Assembly (NCBI GenBank): GCA_936924635.1
Contig: CAKZHP010000125.1
Coordinates: forward strand, 1-43,964
Direction: 5' to 3'
Length of the DNA: 43,964 bases
From: an uncultured Propionibacteriaceae bacterium
GTDB taxonomy: Bacteria; Actinomycetota; Actinomycetes; Propionibacteriales; Propionibacteriaceae
The translations under genes and the position numbers were made by a program. Shown piece after piece: positions 1-8,389 of the stretch. The stretch's first letter is position 1; the number at the start of each line of letters is the position of its first letter. The notes under the pieces were generated by a model, which saw only the letters and a program-made list of their open reading frames with translations, did no database searches and was not told the origin of the DNA.

Positions 1-929
1 CGAGCCGCCTCCGCGGTGGCCGCGGCGCCCTCGGCCGCCTTCTGGTCCTGCAGCCGGCGGGCGATCCGATCGTTGACCGCGGCGATCTCCGCCTGCTTCG
101 CGGCGAGGGCGGCCTGGTCCTCGGCGAGTGCCGACTCAGCGGCCGCCTGAGCGGCCTGGTTGGCGGCCACCGCCTGCTGGACCGCGGCCTCCGCGGCCGC
201 CGCCCTCTCGCGGGCGTCCCGGGTCGAGGTGAGGTTCTTGGCGGCGGTGGCGCGCTCGAACGCGGCACGCGCCTCGAGCACGGCCTGGGCGTTCTTGGCG
301 TCGGCGAGCCCCGCCTGACGGTCCTCCAGCCGCGTCACCTGGGCCGACGTGGTGTCGAACATCGTGGTGGCCCACTGCAGCTTGTTGTTCACGTCACCGG
401 TGCTGGTCGGGGTGACCAGGGTGGCGATGCCCACCAGGGAGCTGTTCTGCTGGTACTGCTGGCGGGCCAGCTGGCCGACCTTCTGCTGCTCGGCTGCCAG
501 CGCGGACTGGTTACTCGTGACCAGCGACTGCGCCGAGGCGAGCGCCACCTCGTTCTGCAGCAGGCGCGCGGCGGACTCGGCATCCTTGCGCTCGGCCCCC
601 AGCAGGTTCTGCTGGGCGATCGCCAGCTGCCCCTGGGCGGCTGCCAGCGCGTCTCGCGAGGCGGCGAGCCTGGCCACGGCGGCCGAGACGGCCGCAGAGG
701 ACTCGTGGACCTCCTCCGTGAGGGAGGCCGCGGCACCCTGGGCCTGGGACCGCTGCCCCTGCAGGGTCATCACGTCGCTGCGGGCGGCGGCTGCCTGGGC
801 GTTCTGACGGTCTCGCTCGTCGGACCACTGGTCGGCCTGAGCGGGCAGCGCCGTCGAGCACACGACGAGCGCGGCCGTCACGGCGGCTGTGGCCAGGCGG
901 ACCACCGGTGTCAGCTTCGAGCGGCTCAC
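1..929 (-). CDS. Secreted coiled-coil protein, probable M23-peptidase (FtsX partner), C-terminus outside window
   Basis: The reading frame starts at GTG 929, after a GAAGGGGGA ribosome site, and is still open at base 1 (309 residues visible). Residues 1-32 form a signal peptide (basic MSRSKL start, hydrophobic core, cleavage near ALPAQA). The rest is almost entirely Ala/Gln/Glu-rich heptad-like coiled coil, interrupted near residues 145-165 by a segment containing NKLQWATTMFD. In actinobacteria a secreted coiled-coil protein with a C-terminal LytM/M23 domain commonly follows ftsX, and FtsX activates such hydrolases outside the membrane. The catalytic domain would lie beyond the window, so the hydrolase assignment is inferred from position and the coiled coil. 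It starts 16 bases after the ftsX stop, so co-transcription with ftsEX is likely. Confidence 0.75.
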   Translation of the reverse strand, partial: MSRSKLTPVVRLATAAVTAALVVCSTALPAQADQWSDERDRQNAQAAAARSDVMTLQGQRSQAQGAAASLTEEVHESSAAVSAAVARLAASRDALAAAQGQLAIAQQNLLGAERKDAESAARLLQNEVALASAQSLVTSNQSALAAEQQKVGQLARQQYQQNSSLVGIATLVTPTSTGDVNNKLQWATTMFDTTSAQVTRLEDRQAGLADAKNAQAVLEARAAFERATAAKNLTSTRDARERAAAAEAAVQQAVAANQAAQAAAESALAEDQAALAAKQAEIAAVNDRIARRLQDQKAAEGAAATAEAA

Positions 930-945
930 GCCGTCCCCCTTCACC

Positions 946-1848
946 TCAGACCCGGAGATAACGCCGGGTCGCGATCAGTGTCGGGATCATTGAAAGCAGA
1001 ATCGCGACGATCGCAACCCCGCCCATGGCGATCCCCGCCTCAGACCAGCCGATCCAACGTAAAGCCTTCAGTGACACTTGAGCGTTACGGATGATGACGA
1101 AGTAGACGGCTGAGGCCAGTGTGACGCACGCCAGGGCGGCACCGATCACGGCGGCGAACAGCGACTCCAGCAGGAACGGCAGCATGATGTACCAGTTGCT
1201 CGCGCCCACCAGCCGCATGATCCCCAGCTCCCGACGCCGGGCGAACGCGGCCATCCGGATCGTGTTGCCGATCTGCAGGGCGGCTGCGAGCAGCAGCAGG
1301 GCACTCATCCCGATGGTCCCCCAGCGCAACGCGTTCAACCACGCGAAGATCGGGTCGAGGTAGGTGTGCAGGTCCTGCACCGCCTGGACCCCCTTGAGGG
1401 TCTGCACCTCCGAGACCAGGCCTTCGTAGTTCTTCGGGTCCTTGAGCTTGACCCGGAACGAGTCCTGCATCTGGTCGACGGTCAGCGTGTCCTGGATCGG
1501 GGAGTCGGCGTACGCCTTCTTGAACTCCTCGAAGGCCTCCTGCTTGCTCTCGTAGAAGACCTGCGCCGTCTCCGGGTTCGCCTCGATGGTCTGGCGGATG
1601 GTCGCCTTCTGGGCCTCGGTCGCGTCCTGGCCCGGGTCGCAGTTGTCGCCGCGGACGTCCTTGACGCACAGGAAGACCGAGATCTCGATCTTGTCGTACC
1701 AGCGGTCCTTCATCACGTCGACCTGCTGAGCGGCCAGCAGACCGGCACCGAACAGGGACAGCGACACCCACATGGTCACGATGACGGCCAGGGTCATCGT
1801 CGCGTTGCGGCGGATGCCGCTCCAGGCCTCAGCCAGCGTGTGCCTCAT
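946..1848 (-). CDS. ftsX: Cell division protein FtsX
   Basis: Membrane partner of FtsE; the FtsEX complex transmits ATP hydrolysis to peptidoglycan hydrolases outside the cell. The 300-residue protein has the FtsX topology: one membrane segment near residues 17-40, an extracellular loop of about 130 residues, and three C-terminal membrane segments (about 171-195, 213-243, 270-292). The sequence LGIMRLVGAS before the third segment is typical of the family. Two cysteines, C61 and C70, in the outer loop could form a disulfide. The ATG overlaps the ftsE stop in an ATGA arrangement, indicating translational coupling. Confidence 0.95.
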   Translation of the reverse strand: MRHTLAEAWSGIRRNATMTLAVIVTMWVSLSLFGAGLLAAQQVDVMKDRWYDKIEISVFLCVKDVRGDNCDPGQDATEAQKATIRQTIEANPETAQVFYESKQEAFEEFKKAYADSPIQDTLTVDQMQDSFRVKLKDPKNYEGLVSEVQTLKGVQAVQDLHTYLDPIFAWLNALRWGTIGMSALLLLAAALQIGNTIRMAAFARRRELGIMRLVGASNWYIMLPFLLESLFAAVIGAALACVTLASAVYFVIIRNAQVSLKALRWIGWSEAGIAMGGVAIVAILLSMIPTLIATRRYLRV

Positions 1849-2534
1849 CCCTGCACCCCGTACACACCCTTGGCCTGGTCGCGCACGACGTGGCCGCCCT
1901 CGAGCTCGATGACCCGTTTGCGCATCTGGTCGACGATCGCCGAGTCGTGCGTCGCCATCACCACCGTCGTGTCGGCCCGGTTGATGCGGTCGAGCAGCTT
2001 CATGATCCCGACGCTGGTCGCCGGGTCGAGGTTGCCGGTCGGCTCGTCGGCGATGAGGATCTTCGGGCGGTTGACGAAGGCGCGGGCGATGGCCACGCGC
2101 TGCTGCTCACCGCCAGACAGCTCCTCGGGCAGACGGTCGCCCTTGCCGCCGAGACCCACCAGCTCCAGCGTCTCGGGCACCACGGTCTTGATGACCGAGC
2201 TCGGCTTGCCGATCACCTGCAGCGCGAAGGCCACGTTCTCGGTCACCGTCTTGCCGGGGAGCAGCCGGAAGTCCTGGAACACCGTGCCGATCTGGCGGCG
2301 CAGGCCAGGGATCTTCCAGCCGGGGAGCCGGCCGAGGTCCTTGCCGGCCACGAACACCTGGCCCTTGGTGGTCCGGTACTCCCGCAGGATGAGCCGGAGG
2401 AAGGTGGACTTGCCCGACCCCGAAGCACCGACGAGAAAGACGAACTCTCCCTTGTCGATCTCGAGATTGACGTTCTTCAGGGCCGCTCGCTTCTGCCCCT
2501 CGTACACCTTCGAGACGTCCTCGAATCTGATCAC
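1845..2534 (-). CDS. ftsE: Cell division ATP-binding protein FtsE
   Basis: Cytoplasmic ABC ATPase that pairs with FtsX. The 229-residue length is normal for the family. Walker A GASGSGKST lies at residues 36-44, the signature LSGGEQQRVA near 137, and Walker B ILIADEPTGNLD near 158. The chosen start is GTG 2534, giving VIRFEDVSKVYEGQ, which matches the conserved FtsE N-terminus; a GAGG ribosome site lies just upstream. The frame stays open upstream to 2843, but that stretch has no FtsE homology. A gap of about 136 bases separates it from prfB, so it may have its own promoter. Confidence 0.96.
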   Translation of the reverse strand: MIRFEDVSKVYEGQKRAALKNVNLEIDKGEFVFLVGASGSGKSTFLRLILREYRTTKGQVFVAGKDLGRLPGWKIPGLRRQIGTVFQDFRLLPGKTVTENVAFALQVIGKPSSVIKTVVPETLELVGLGGKGDRLPEELSGGEQQRVAIARAFVNRPKILIADEPTGNLDPATSVGIMKLLDRINRADTTVVMATHDSAIVDQMRKRVIELEGGHVVRDQAKGVYGVQG

Positions 2535-2670
2535 GTGCGCACCTCGGCCGGTGGTCGGAGACAGGGAAGATTCCTGAGGTTTTCTCAGGCCGGCCGCGTC
2601 AGAGTCTAGGCGAGCCCTCGTGCACCACCAGCACGGCACGCGGGGCGGGACCCCGTGGATGCGCCTCCGG

Positions 2671-3780
2671 CTAGGCGTCCTGGGTGCGACGCCAGCGGAT
2701 CCCGGCGTCGATGAACCCGTCGATGTCGCCGTCGAAGACGCTGTCGGGGTTGCCCACCTCGTGGTCGGTCCGCAGGTCCTTGACCATCTGGTACGGGTGC
2801 AGCACGTAGCTGCGCATCTGCGAGCCCCAGGAGTTGCCGGCATCGCTCTTCAGCGAGTTCAGCTCGGCCTCGCGATCGGCCCGGGCCTTCTCCAGCAGCC
2901 GGGCCTGCAGCACGCGCAGCGCGGCGGCCTTGTTCTGGATCTGCGACTTCTCGTTCTGGCAGCTCACGACCAGGCCGGTCGGCAGGTGGGTGATGCGCAC
3001 CGCCGAGTCGGTGGTGTTCACCGACTGACCACCGGGGCCCGAGGAGCGGAAGACGTCGACGCGGATGTCGCCCTCGGGGATGTCGATGTGGTCGGTCTCC
3101 TCGGTCACCGGCAGCACCTCGACCCCGGCGAACGACGTCTGCCGACGGCCCTGGTTGTCGAACGGCGAGATCCGTACGAGCCGGTGCGTGCCCTGCTCGA
3201 CCGACAGCGTCCCGTACGCGAAGGGCGCCTTGACCGCGAACGTGGCCGACTTGATGCCTGCCTCCTCCGCGTACGAGGTGTCGAAGACCTCCACGGGATA
3301 GCTGTGGCGGTCGGCCCACCGGACGTACATCCGGAACAGCATCTCCGCGAAGTCGGCGGCATCGACGCCACCGGCCTCGGAGCGGATGGTCACCAGCGCG
3401 TCGCGCTCGTCGTACTCCCCCGACAGCAGGGTGCGGACCTCGAGGGCCTGGATCTCGCGCTGCACGCGACCGATGTCGCGGACCACCTCGTCCAGCGCGC
3501 TCTGGTCATGCTCCTCCTGCGCCAGCTCGACCATCACACCGAGGTCGTCGAGGCGGCCGCGCAGGCCGCCGAGGCGCTCCACCTCGGCCTGCAGCTGGGA
3601 CAGGCGCGAGGTGACCTTCTGGGCGTTCTCCTGGTCGTTCCACAGGTCGGGCGCGGCGACCTGCTCCTCCAGCTCGGCGATCTGCTGGCGCTTGGTCTCG
3701 GGGTCGACGACAGCCTCGATCGAGGCGAGAGTGCGGTCGAGGGTGCCGAGCTCGGCGAGGATGTCGTCTACTTGTGCCAC
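2671..3780 (-). CDS. prfB: Peptide chain release factor 2
   Basis: RF2 recognises UGA and UAA stop codons and triggers peptide release on the ribosome. The 369 residues contain the RF2 tripeptide SPF (205-207) in the codon-recognition domain and the catalytic GGQ (250-252) in SGPGGQSVN. Start is GTG 3780. A TAGAGT box lies 8 bases upstream of the start and no ribosome site is seen, so the transcript may be leaderless. The whole protein is in one frame: the autoregulatory +1 frameshift at an internal UGA found in many bacterial prfB genes is absent. The prfB-ftsE-ftsX order is common in actinobacteria. Confidence 0.97.
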   Translation of the reverse strand: MAQVDDILAELGTLDRTLASIEAVVDPETKRQQIAELEEQVAAPDLWNDQENAQKVTSRLSQLQAEVERLGGLRGRLDDLGVMVELAQEEHDQSALDEVVRDIGRVQREIQALEVRTLLSGEYDERDALVTIRSEAGGVDAADFAEMLFRMYVRWADRHSYPVEVFDTSYAEEAGIKSATFAVKAPFAYGTLSVEQGTHRLVRISPFDNQGRRQTSFAGVEVLPVTEETDHIDIPEGDIRVDVFRSSGPGGQSVNTTDSAVRITHLPTGLVVSCQNEKSQIQNKAAALRVLQARLLEKARADREAELNSLKSDAGNSWGSQMRSYVLHPYQMVKDLRTDHEVGNPDSVFDGDIDGFIDAGIRWRRTQDA

Positions 3781-3788
3781 GAGGGGGC

Positions 3789-3794
3789 ACTCTA
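3789..3794 (-). promoter_or_regulatory. Leaderless-type -10 box of prfB
   Basis: TAGAGT on the minus strand ends 8 bases before GTG 3780. With a usual 6-8 base distance to the transcription start, the mRNA would begin at or next to the start codon. Confidence 0.45.
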
Positions 3795-3833
3795 CCGCTC
3801 GGCACCCCTCCGGCAGCAGAGAGAGGAACCGCG

Positions 3834-4355
3834 GTGACCATCCAAGGGGGCGACCCGTTCGACACGGGCGAGCGCGAGCCGTCGCGCCAGCTGCGCGCGC
3901 GGCTGGGTGGCCGGGTGACCCTGTGGACGAGCGGTACCACCCCCTCGACCGGCCCGGGCGGCGCTCGGGGCGCGGCCGGCCTGACCGTCACCTCGATGAT
4001 GGTCGCGGGCGGCGACACCTGGCGGGTGCTGGCGCTGCTGGACCCTGCCGCCGACCTCACCGAGACACTTCTCGCGACCGAGCAGGCAGTGGTCTCCCTG
4101 CTGTCTGGAGCGGACCGCTACCTCGCGGAGGCGTTCGGCGGCACGGTGCCCGCGCCCGGCGGCCCGTTCCGGCTGACGGCCTGGGAGGAGACACCCTGGG
4201 GTCCCCGGCTCGCGACGGCCCGCACCTGGGCAGGCGTACGGCTGCTGGACGCCTCCAACGTCGGCTGGTCCACCCTGGTCACCTGCGCGGTCGAGAAGGC
4301 CGTTGCGGGCACCGACGACGAGCCCCTGCACCACCGGCTCGGACGCTACGTCTGA
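3834..4355 (+). CDS. Flavin reductase-like, FMN-binding split-barrel protein
   Basis: A 173-residue protein read from GTG 3834, with GAGAGGAA as ribosome site. Residues 45-145 resemble the flavin-reductase-like split barrel: TVTSMMVAGGDTWRVLALLD is followed by a helix and the QAVVSLLS strand, then a C-terminal barrel half with TWAGVRLLDAS. Family members bind FMN and reduce flavin with NAD(P)H or act as oxidoreductases; no substrate can be read here. The gene is divergent from prfB with 53 bases between the starts and converges on the broken SRPBCC gene. The frame extends upstream to 3774, but no ribosome site supports that start. Confidence 0.7.
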   Translation: MTIQGGDPFDTGEREPSRQLRARLGGRVTLWTSGTTPSTGPGGARGAAGLTVTSMMVAGGDTWRVLALLDPAADLTETLLATEQAVVSLLSGADRYLAEAFGGTVPAPGGPFRLTAWEETPWGPRLATARTWAGVRLLDASNVGWSTLVTCAVEKAVAGTDDEPLHHRLGRYV

Positions 4356-4376
4356 CGGGCCCTGCTCGAGCGGCCG

Positions 4377-4828
4377 TCAGCTCCGAGTACCGACGTGAGC
4401 GGCGGCGAGATCCATCTCCTCGTCCACCTCGGCCTGCAGCCGCGGGCCCAGCAAACCCTCGACGCGGCGCAGCGGTCCTCTGAGCGTGAGCCTCAGGGTG
4501 CGCACCACCTCGGTGCCACCAGCGACCGGGCTGCACACGAAGCTGGCGCTGATGTCGCTCACCAGCCGCGCCGGCAGGTTGACCAGCGACTGGGCAGCCC
4601 GATGTCGACCCGCCCCCCCGGCGTCAGCACCATTCGGGAGCGCGTCGGCGGCGTGACCAGGCCCAGCATCCGCCCCATGAAGACGAACTCGCTGACCTCG
4701 CCCTGGCGCCGGCTCCACAGCACGGGCCGGATCTTGGCATCGACGGTCGCGTACCTCCTCGGATCCATGACGAAGTCCAAGAACTCCCAGGGCGAGCAGT
4801 CCACGACTCGGGTGGCTGTAGCGAGCAT
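4377..4828 (-). pseudogene. SRPBCC (polyketide cyclase/START-like) protein, frameshifted
   Basis: From ATG 4828, behind a GGGAGGT ribosome site, the frame reads MLATATRVVDCSPWEFLDFV and continues as an SRPBCC-type protein through RVDIGLP, then hits a stop at 4559. The missing C-terminal half (SLVNLPARLVSDISASF, then GGTEVVRTLRLTLRGP) follows in the next frame and ends at 4377. One indel between about 4590 and 4620, where there is a run of seven G, would join the two halves into a protein of about 150 residues, the usual family size. It could be a true pseudogene or a sequencing error at the homopolymer. The SRPBCC fold binds hydrophobic ligands; no ligand is evident. Confidence 0.7.
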
Positions 4829-4893
4829 CGGGGACCTCCCGGGTAGGAGCCGTCGGTTCACCGCACCCGTGACGCCGCGCCTCGGTGGCCCGC

Positions 4894-6168
4894 TCAGCAG
4901 ATCGCCAGTGGGCGACGGTCGGGAGACTCCAGCCAGACCACGTCGTCAGGCTCTGGCAGCCTCAGCCGCTCGTCGTGGACGGGCCGGCGGCGCCCCGGCA
5001 GGTCGACGAGCACGCAACCCTCGCCGCTCAGCACCCAGAGCTCGCCGTCGAGCCGGAGCAGCATGGGCCCGCCGGGGTCGATGGTCCGCGTCAGCGTGGT
5101 GCGCCCCGCAGCCATCGCCTCCAGCAGAGCCTCCGGGCTGCGGTCGGCCGCCGCCACCCAGGTCACCGGTGCGCCGAGCGGCGTGCCGTCCTCGGGCCGG
5201 TGGAAGTCGGACCCACCCAGCAGCACCGTGGGCCGTCCGTACGTCTCGCGGACCGCGCGGTCCCAGGCGGGGAGCAGGGTCCACACCGCCGTCGCCCGCT
5301 CGTCGCGGAACCACGAGATGTGCCACAGCTCCAGCGCCGGTGGCAGCGGCAGCCCGTGCTGCCAGGCGCAGTCGTCGGCGAGCGGGTGGTTGACGCTCAG
5401 CAGCCCCCCGCGGGCCGCGACCTGCGCCACCCACTCGGCGGCCGGGCGCCGGAAGTCGACGAAGCCCAGGTCGCCGTACGCGTTCGCGTGGCCCCGGTGA
5501 GTGGTGACCTCCTGGCCGGGCAGCAGGCAGATGTCATGGCGGGCGCCGACGCCTGGCAGGAACGCGTGGTGGCTGGTCGTGTTGTGATCCGTGACGGCCA
5601 GGAAGTCCAGGCCGCGCTCGACGCCCAGCCCGGCCAGCCGGTCGAAGCTCAGGCCTCCGTCGGAGTGCGTGGTGTGGGCGTGCAGGTCGCCGGCGAACCA
5701 GGTCAGGCCGGCGGGCGCGGGCGGGTGCAGGCTGCTCCCCCGCGGGCCCCGGCGCACGGGCGCGACGGGCTCGTCGGGCAGCCGGGCACGCGCCGGCACC
5801 TCGATGTCCACGGCGATCTCCAGCGGCGGCGGCTTGCGGAGCACGGGCTCGTACGGGCCTTGTGACGGAGCGACCTGGTGCAGACCCAGCACCACGTGCC
5901 ACGTGCCCGGCTCGACCCCGGGCACGTAGCCGGGCGTCGCCCGTTCCCGCTCGATCACGAACGACTCTCGCGCCCCACCCGACCAGCCGCGCCACGGCTC
6001 CGCGTACGCATCGTGGGGTCCCTCGCACCCCAGGTCGACGACCCCGGCCGACCGGTCGTAGGCCAGCCGCACCTCGAACGAGTCCGTGCCCGGGGGTATC
6101 TCGAACGGCAGCCGGGGGTAACGGTCGGCCGCCTGGTCGGCCACGGTGACCGACAGCCGGTGCCTCAT
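4894..6168 (-). CDS. CehA/McbA-type PHP-domain metallohydrolase
   Basis: 424 residues. An N-terminal domain of about 155 residues of beta-rich sequence precedes a PHP phosphoesterase domain with the expected metal ligands: DLHAHT at 161-166, TDHN at 193-196, E220 in GQEVTTHRGH, NHP near 260 and GGSDFH at 318-323. CehA/McbA relatives hydrolyse phosphoesters, and some were linked to carbaryl degradation. The ATG overlaps the stop of the upstream transporter gene (ATGA), so the two are translationally coupled and may act on the same compound, perhaps a sugar phosphodiester or glycoside taken up by the transporter. That link is inference. Confidence 0.82.
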   Translation of the reverse strand: MRHRLSVTVADQAADRYPRLPFEIPPGTDSFEVRLAYDRSAGVVDLGCEGPHDAYAEPWRGWSGGARESFVIERERATPGYVPGVEPGTWHVVLGLHQVAPSQGPYEPVLRKPPPLEIAVDIEVPARARLPDEPVAPVRRGPRGSSLHPPAPAGLTWFAGDLHAHTTHSDGGLSFDRLAGLGVERGLDFLAVTDHNTTSHHAFLPGVGARHDICLLPGQEVTTHRGHANAYGDLGFVDFRRPAAEWVAQVAARGGLLSVNHPLADDCAWQHGLPLPPALELWHISWFRDERATAVWTLLPAWDRAVRETYGRPTVLLGGSDFHRPEDGTPLGAPVTWVAAADRSPEALLEAMAAGRTTLTRTIDPGGPMLLRLDGELWVLSGEGCVLVDLPGRRRPVHDERLRLPEPDDVVWLESPDRRPLAIC

Positions 6169-7520
6169 CGCTCGCCCGCCTCGGCCACCGCACCGGCGTC
6201 GGGCACCCGCGTCGTGACGGCCAGCAGCAGACCGACCGCTGCGATGAGCGTCGGGTACACGGTGAGGTAGGTGTGGAACGCCTCCCCGGGCCGGTCACCG
6301 GGCTGCTCGCCGGACTCGTACCCGTAGATCCAGGCCAGCGACGCGAGCGCCAGACCGTTCAGGGCCGAGGAGAGGCGCCCGAAGACGCCGAACGCCGACA
6401 GGAACACGCCCTCGCGGTGGACCCCGTGACGGCGGGAGTCGTCGTCGAGCAGCCTGGCCTGGATGAGGTCGGTGGAGACCATCAGGGCTGCCCAGCCCAC
6501 CGCGATCACGCACCCGGCGACCACGGCGGCAGCCAGACCGTGCGCGAACCCGAGCACCACGAACCCGGCGAGCAGGAACACGTACCCGACGCGCCACACC
6601 AGCGGCGCCCCGCGGCGGCGGATCACCGCCGTCCACACCACCAGGAACACCGCCGCCGCCAGGATCACGACCCCCTGCAGCACGAAGGCGTCACTGACGG
6701 GGCGCCCGAGCCAGTACTTCACGTACAGCTGGAGGCCCCCGACCACCATGGCCAGCGGCATCAGGTAGCACGCCGATGCGGTGGCGATGGTCCAGAACAG
6801 CCGCGTGCGCGCGATGGTGGCGATCGAGCCCCAGAACGGTGCCGCCTGCTCCTGCCCGTACGCCGGGTTCTCGTGCACCCCCGTGGCCGTGAGCAGCAGC
6901 GCCACCAGCGCGACGGCCGCGTAGATGACCGCGGTGGTCGTGAAGCCGACGGTCGTGTGCTCGCTGCCGAAGACCGATGTGGTGAGCACCGGCGTCAGCG
7001 CCAGGCTGAGCACCAGAGCCACGAGCTGCCCGCCCTGCCGCAGACCGTTGGCCAGTGCCCGGTCCCGCTCCCGCGTGTACAGCTCGGGCAGCAGGGCGCC
7101 GTAGTTCGCGCTCACCATCGAGTCGGCGGCCTCGCAGAGGATCGCGAAGAACGCGAACCACGCCACCAGCGCAGCCCCCTCGGTGCCGGACGGCACCGCG
7201 TAGAAGCCGACCAGACCAGCGCACACCACGGTGCTGCCGACCACGAGCCAGGGCCGGCGACGGCCCCAGCGCGTGCGCGTACGGTCGCTGAGCCAGCCCA
7301 GCACCGGGTTGTCGACGGCGTCGACGACGGCGTAGAAGGCCATCACGACCCCGTACGCCCGCACGTTCAGCCCGAGGATGTCGACGTAGTAGAGCAGCAG
7401 CGAGCCGCGCACCATGTTGATGGGGATGCTCATGCCGAACATCCCGATCGCGTACCGCCACGGCGGCGTCCGGAGTCGCGGGGCGGGAGTCACGGTCGCG
7501 GTCGTGGCGGGAGCATCCAC
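6165..7520 (-). CDS. MFS transporter, GPH (glycoside-pentoside-hexuronide:cation symporter) type
   Basis: Integral membrane carrier of about 451 residues with twelve predicted membrane segments. The GPH hallmarks are visible: MSIPINMVRGSLLLYY in the first helix region, VVDAVDNPVLGWLSDRTRTRWGRRRPW in the helix 2-3 loop, and a long central loop. Members import melibiose, xylosides, glucuronides or related compounds with H+ or Na+. The open frame runs up to 7817, but the conserved part begins near TPPWRYAIGMFGMS. GTG 7520 is chosen because a TAGCGT box lies 8 bases upstream, fitting a leaderless mRNA. It forms an operon with the PHP hydrolase. Confidence 0.85.
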   Translation of the reverse strand: MDAPATTATVTPAPRLRTPPWRYAIGMFGMSIPINMVRGSLLLYYVDILGLNVRAYGVVMAFYAVVDAVDNPVLGWLSDRTRTRWGRRRPWLVVGSTVVCAGLVGFYAVPSGTEGAALVAWFAFFAILCEAADSMVSANYGALLPELYTRERDRALANGLRQGGQLVALVLSLALTPVLTTSVFGSEHTTVGFTTTAVIYAAVALVALLLTATGVHENPAYGQEQAAPFWGSIATIARTRLFWTIATASACYLMPLAMVVGGLQLYVKYWLGRPVSDAFVLQGVVILAAAVFLVVWTAVIRRRGAPLVWRVGYVFLLAGFVVLGFAHGLAAAVVAGCVIAVGWAALMVSTDLIQARLLDDDSRRHGVHREGVFLSAFGVFGRLSSALNGLALASLAWIYGYESGEQPGDRPGEAFHTYLTVYPTLIAAVGLLLAVTTRVPDAGAVAEAGER

Positions 7521-7528
7521 ACGAGGTG

Positions 7529-7534
7529 ACGCTA
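7529..7534 (-). promoter_or_regulatory. Leaderless-type -10 box of the GPH transporter
   Basis: TAGCGT on the minus strand, 8 bases before GTG 7520. There is no Shine-Dalgarno sequence in the interval. Confidence 0.4.
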
Positions 7535-7610
7535 CCGGCGCGGCGGCAGGCGCGCAGCCTGGACCGTGACCCGGTGACAACCCCGCTGCACCCGCCGCCT
7601 CAGCACCACC

Positions 7611-7644
7611 GTGAGCAGCTCTCACCTTAATGGTGCCAGGTGAG
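7611..7644. promoter_or_regulatory. Three-part GTGAG/CTCAC inverted repeat upstream of the TasA-like gene
   Basis: GTGAG (7611-7615), CTCACCT (7621-7627) and AGGTGAG (7638-7644) form two overlapping inverted repeats: a 5-base palindrome with 3-base spacer and a perfect 7-base repeat with 10-base spacer. They lie 67-100 bases upstream of ATG 7711 in the divergent region, a position fitting an operator. No regulator gene lies nearby. Confidence 0.4.
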
Positions 7645-7710
7645 GCGACCGGCGCAGACTCCCAGATGTCGGGGCACAAGGCCCCCAGCTGATCACCAGG
7701 AGACGACCCC

Positions 7711-8355
7711 ATGTCGCAGAACATCACCACCGCCCGCCAGGGCCGCCGCCGCTCCGCCTCGGTCGTCCTGGCCGGCGCCGTCGCCTCGGCGGCGATCGCC
7801 ATGTCGTTCACCCCCACCTACTCGGCCTTCGTCGCGAGCATCAAGAACTCGGCCAACACGCTGGGCACGGGCACGCTGACGATGCAGGAGACCAACGCCG
7901 ACGGCTCGATCGTGTGCAACAGCACCGACGGCGGCTCGATCTCCACGAACAGCGCCACCTGCGCCACGATCAACAAGTACGGCGGCAACATGGCCATGGT
8001 GCCCGGCCAGACCGTGAGCACCGACATCAAGATCAAGAACACCGGCACCGTGACCGCCACGTCGTTCACCCTCACCCCCGGTGCGTGCACGCAGAGCAAC
8101 AACGGCGCCGCCAACGGCACCGCCACCAACCTCTGCAGCAAGATCAACGTGGTCATCAAGTCGGGCTCGACCACGATCTACTCCGGCACGGCCGCCGCCC
8201 TGACGAACGTCATCAACTTCCCGGCCTCGCTGGTGCCCGTCGCGCCCGGCGCGACGGTCCCGCTGACGATCAGCACCACGGTGGACAGCTCCGCCGACTC
8301 CACCTACCAGGGCCTGAGCGCCTCGCAGCCCCTGACCTGGACCTTCACGTCCTGA
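7711..8355 (+). CDS. TasA/camelysin-like secreted protein with SipW-dependent-type signal
   Basis: 214 residues. The basic N-terminus with RRR is followed by a hydrophobic segment (about 18-33) and then YSAFVASIKNSANTLGTG, the pattern of SipW-processed signals: an Ala site followed by an aromatic and an N-x-x-NT-x-x-TG stretch at the start of the mature protein. The mature part is Thr/Ser/Asn-rich and beta-strand-like, with TVSTDIKIKNTGTVTATSFTLT resembling the TasA/camelysin fold. TasA relatives assemble into extracellular fibres in Bacillus; here a surface or matrix role is inferred. A GGAG ribosome site precedes the ATG. The next gene, 34 bases downstream, encodes the matching SipW-type peptidase. 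Confidence 0.8.
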   Translation: MSQNITTARQGRRRSASVVLAGAVASAAIAMSFTPTYSAFVASIKNSANTLGTGTLTMQETNADGSIVCNSTDGGSISTNSATCATINKYGGNMAMVPGQTVSTDIKIKNTGTVTATSFTLTPGACTQSNNGAANGTATNLCSKINVVIKSGSTTIYSGTAAALTNVINFPASLVPVAPGATVPLTISTTVDSSADSTYQGLSASQPLTWTFTS

Positions 8356-8389
8356 CCCACCCCTTCGTGATCCAGGAAGGATCTCCCGC

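Noticed and set aside
2600..2665. Terminator hairpin between prfB and ftsE
   Set aside because: Only a short interrupted GGGG/CCCC stem around 2640-2660; too weak to call.
3700..3780. Programmed +1 frameshift site in prfB
   Set aside because: The N-terminal RF2 sequence continues without an in-frame UGA.
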